From Hyphomicrobiaceae bacterium (GTDB lineage Bacteria; Pseudomonadota; Alphaproteobacteria; Rhizobiales; Hyphomicrobiaceae), in contig JALHMC010000001.1 in assembly GCA_022844225.1 (NCBI GenBank), positions 186,001 to 250,000 on the forward strand: 64,000 nucleotides of DNA. Direction: 5' to 3'. Positions 63,363-64,000 of this stretch are shown here, piece by piece. A program made the translations under genes and the position numbers. The notes below the pieces were generated by a model. That model was not told the DNA's origin. It worked only from the letters and a program-made list of their open reading frames with translations, and did not search any database. The stretch's first letter is position 1, and each line of letters opens with the position of its first letter.

Positions 63363-64000
63363 ATGACTGACCAACTCTACCGGACAGACGCCTACCTGCG
63401 CTGCTGCGAGGCAACCGTCGTCGACGTGAACGATCGCGGCGGCATCGTGTTCGATCGCACGCCGTTCTACGCAGCGGGGGGCGGGCAGCCGGGCGACCGC
63501 GGCACGATCCACTTTCCGGGTGGCGAGTGCCCGATCGCAACCACCGTCTACGACAACACCGACAAGTCGCGCATCGTCCACGTCGCGGCAGAGGGAGCGG
63601 CACTACCCGCCGTGGGTGCCCCGGTCACGGCAGAGCTGGACTGGGAGCTGCGCCACAGGCACATGCGCATGCACACGGCGCTGCATCTCCTGTGCAGCCT
63701 GGTGAAGTTTCCCGTAACCGGCGGCCAGATCGGCCCGGAGGAAGGTCGCCTCGACTTCGACATCGAGGATGCGTCCGCAGTCGACAAGGACAAGCTGACC
63801 GCGGATCTGATTGCTCTCGTTGCGGCCAATCACCCCGTGTCGGAGCGATGGATCACGGACTCCGAGCTCGATGCCAATCCAGGCCTCGTGCGCACCATGG
63901 CCGTGAAGCCACCCATGGGCTCGGGTCGCGTCCGGCTGGTCCTCATCGGCGAGAATGGCTCGGTGGACATGCAGCCGTGCGGTGGAACGCACGTCAGGGC
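63363..64000 (+). CDS. AlaX-type alanyl-tRNA editing protein, 3' end cut by window
   Basis: The frame is missing from the ORF track because it runs off the right edge; I read it directly. It starts MTDQLYRTDAYLRCCEATVV, then FDRTPFYAAGGGQPGDRGTI, HRHMRMHTALHLLCSLV and VDMQPCGGTHVR. The HxxxH pair and the CGGTH motif form the zinc site of AlaRS editing domains. Free-standing AlaX proteins remove Ser or Gly wrongly attached to tRNA-Ala. No aminoacylation domain precedes it. About 212 residues are visible, and most of the editing domain is present. Which AlaX subtype it is depends on the missing C-terminus. Confidence 0.9.
   Translation, partial: MTDQLYRTDAYLRCCEATVVDVNDRGGIVFDRTPFYAAGGGQPGDRGTIHFPGGECPIATTVYDNTDKSRIVHVAAEGAALPAVGAPVTAELDWELRHRHMRMHTALHLLCSLVKFPVTGGQIGPEEGRLDFDIEDASAVDKDKLTADLIALVAANHPVSERWITDSELDANPGLVRTMAVKPPMGSGRVRLVLIGENGSVDMQPCGGTHVR

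Noticed and set aside
1-64000. CRISPR arrays, insertion sequences, integrases, attachment sites or prophage genes
   Set aside because: I looked for regularly spaced repeats, transposase or integrase motifs and terminal inverted repeats and saw none. Only short palindromic intergenic repeats are present.

Overview
The window is high-GC DNA that looks like a chromosomal segment of an alphaproteobacterium, probably of the Hyphomicrobiales (Rhizobiales) group; I do not assign a genus. The evidence is the gene content and order: dsbA-like, aroQ, accB, accC, aat; ispH, thrB, rnhA; tolB/pal/cpoB/tilS/ftsH; a D-beta-hydroxybutyrate dehydrogenase; and several small alphaproteobacterial families. There are no transposases, integrases, phage genes or CRISPR arrays.

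Layout. 0-3.4 kb: a polyprenol-phosphate-type GT2 glycosyltransferase cut by the window edge, a divergent GT-C membrane glycosyltransferase, and bdhA. 3.4-5.5 kb: an orphan Tad/Flp-type protein and a small secreted protein. 5.5-14.6 kb, minus strand: tolB, two tiny tandem lipoproteins missing from the ORF track, pal, a Pal-like OmpA paralogue, cpoB, tilS and ftsH. 14.7-28 kb: a YgfZ-type folate-binding protein, a dihydroorotase-like enzyme, two duplicated L,D-transpeptidases, a LysE exporter, luciferase-like monooxygenases (LLM), an MBL hydrolase, a TadG-like protein and an MFS exporter. 28.3-30.6 kb, plus strand: tolQ-tolR-tolA, so the Tol-Pal genes are split into two divergent blocks about 14 kb apart. 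30.7-36 kb: class IV aminotransferase, SMP-30 lactonase, a lipoprotein, ispH, thrB and rnhA. 36-39.2 kb: an LLM / flavin reductase / MBL operon. 39.5-45.5 kb: glyS without glyQ, a membrane-fused spermidine-synthase-like protein and an amidohydrolase. 45.8 kb: tRNA-Met(CAT). 46-49.7 kb: aminotransferase, LLM and SDR. 49.9-55.6 kb: BepA-like protease, DsbA-like protein, aroQ, accB, accC, aat. 55.6-57.2 kb: GMC oxidoreductase. 57.7-62.2 kb: an accessory island. 62.3 kb to the end: a beta-hydroxyacid dehydrogenase and an AlaX-type tRNA-editing protein cut by the window edge.

The most unusual region is 57.7-62.2 kb. It encodes a sulfotransferase, a 54-residue peptide ending in two copies of VRLGDSL(S/M)PW, and a protein I recognise as DUF6065-like, all on the minus strand. 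A TPR protein with a cyclase/CadC-type N-terminal domain is convergent with them and shares a CTAG stop palindrome. The two peptide repeats differ almost only at synonymous sites, which argues for selection on the peptide. A promoter-like sequence and a perfect hairpin lie between the peptide gene and the DUF6065-like gene. I propose a candidate, possibly undescribed, peptide-modification (RiPP-like) locus. This is inference from gene context and needs comparative support.

A second theme is flavin-dependent catabolism. Four NtaA/DszA-type LLM monooxygenases fall in about 28 kb. Two of them sit beside MBL-fold hydrolases and one beside a flavin reductase, suggesting duplicated oxidation-plus-hydrolysis modules for unknown substrates.
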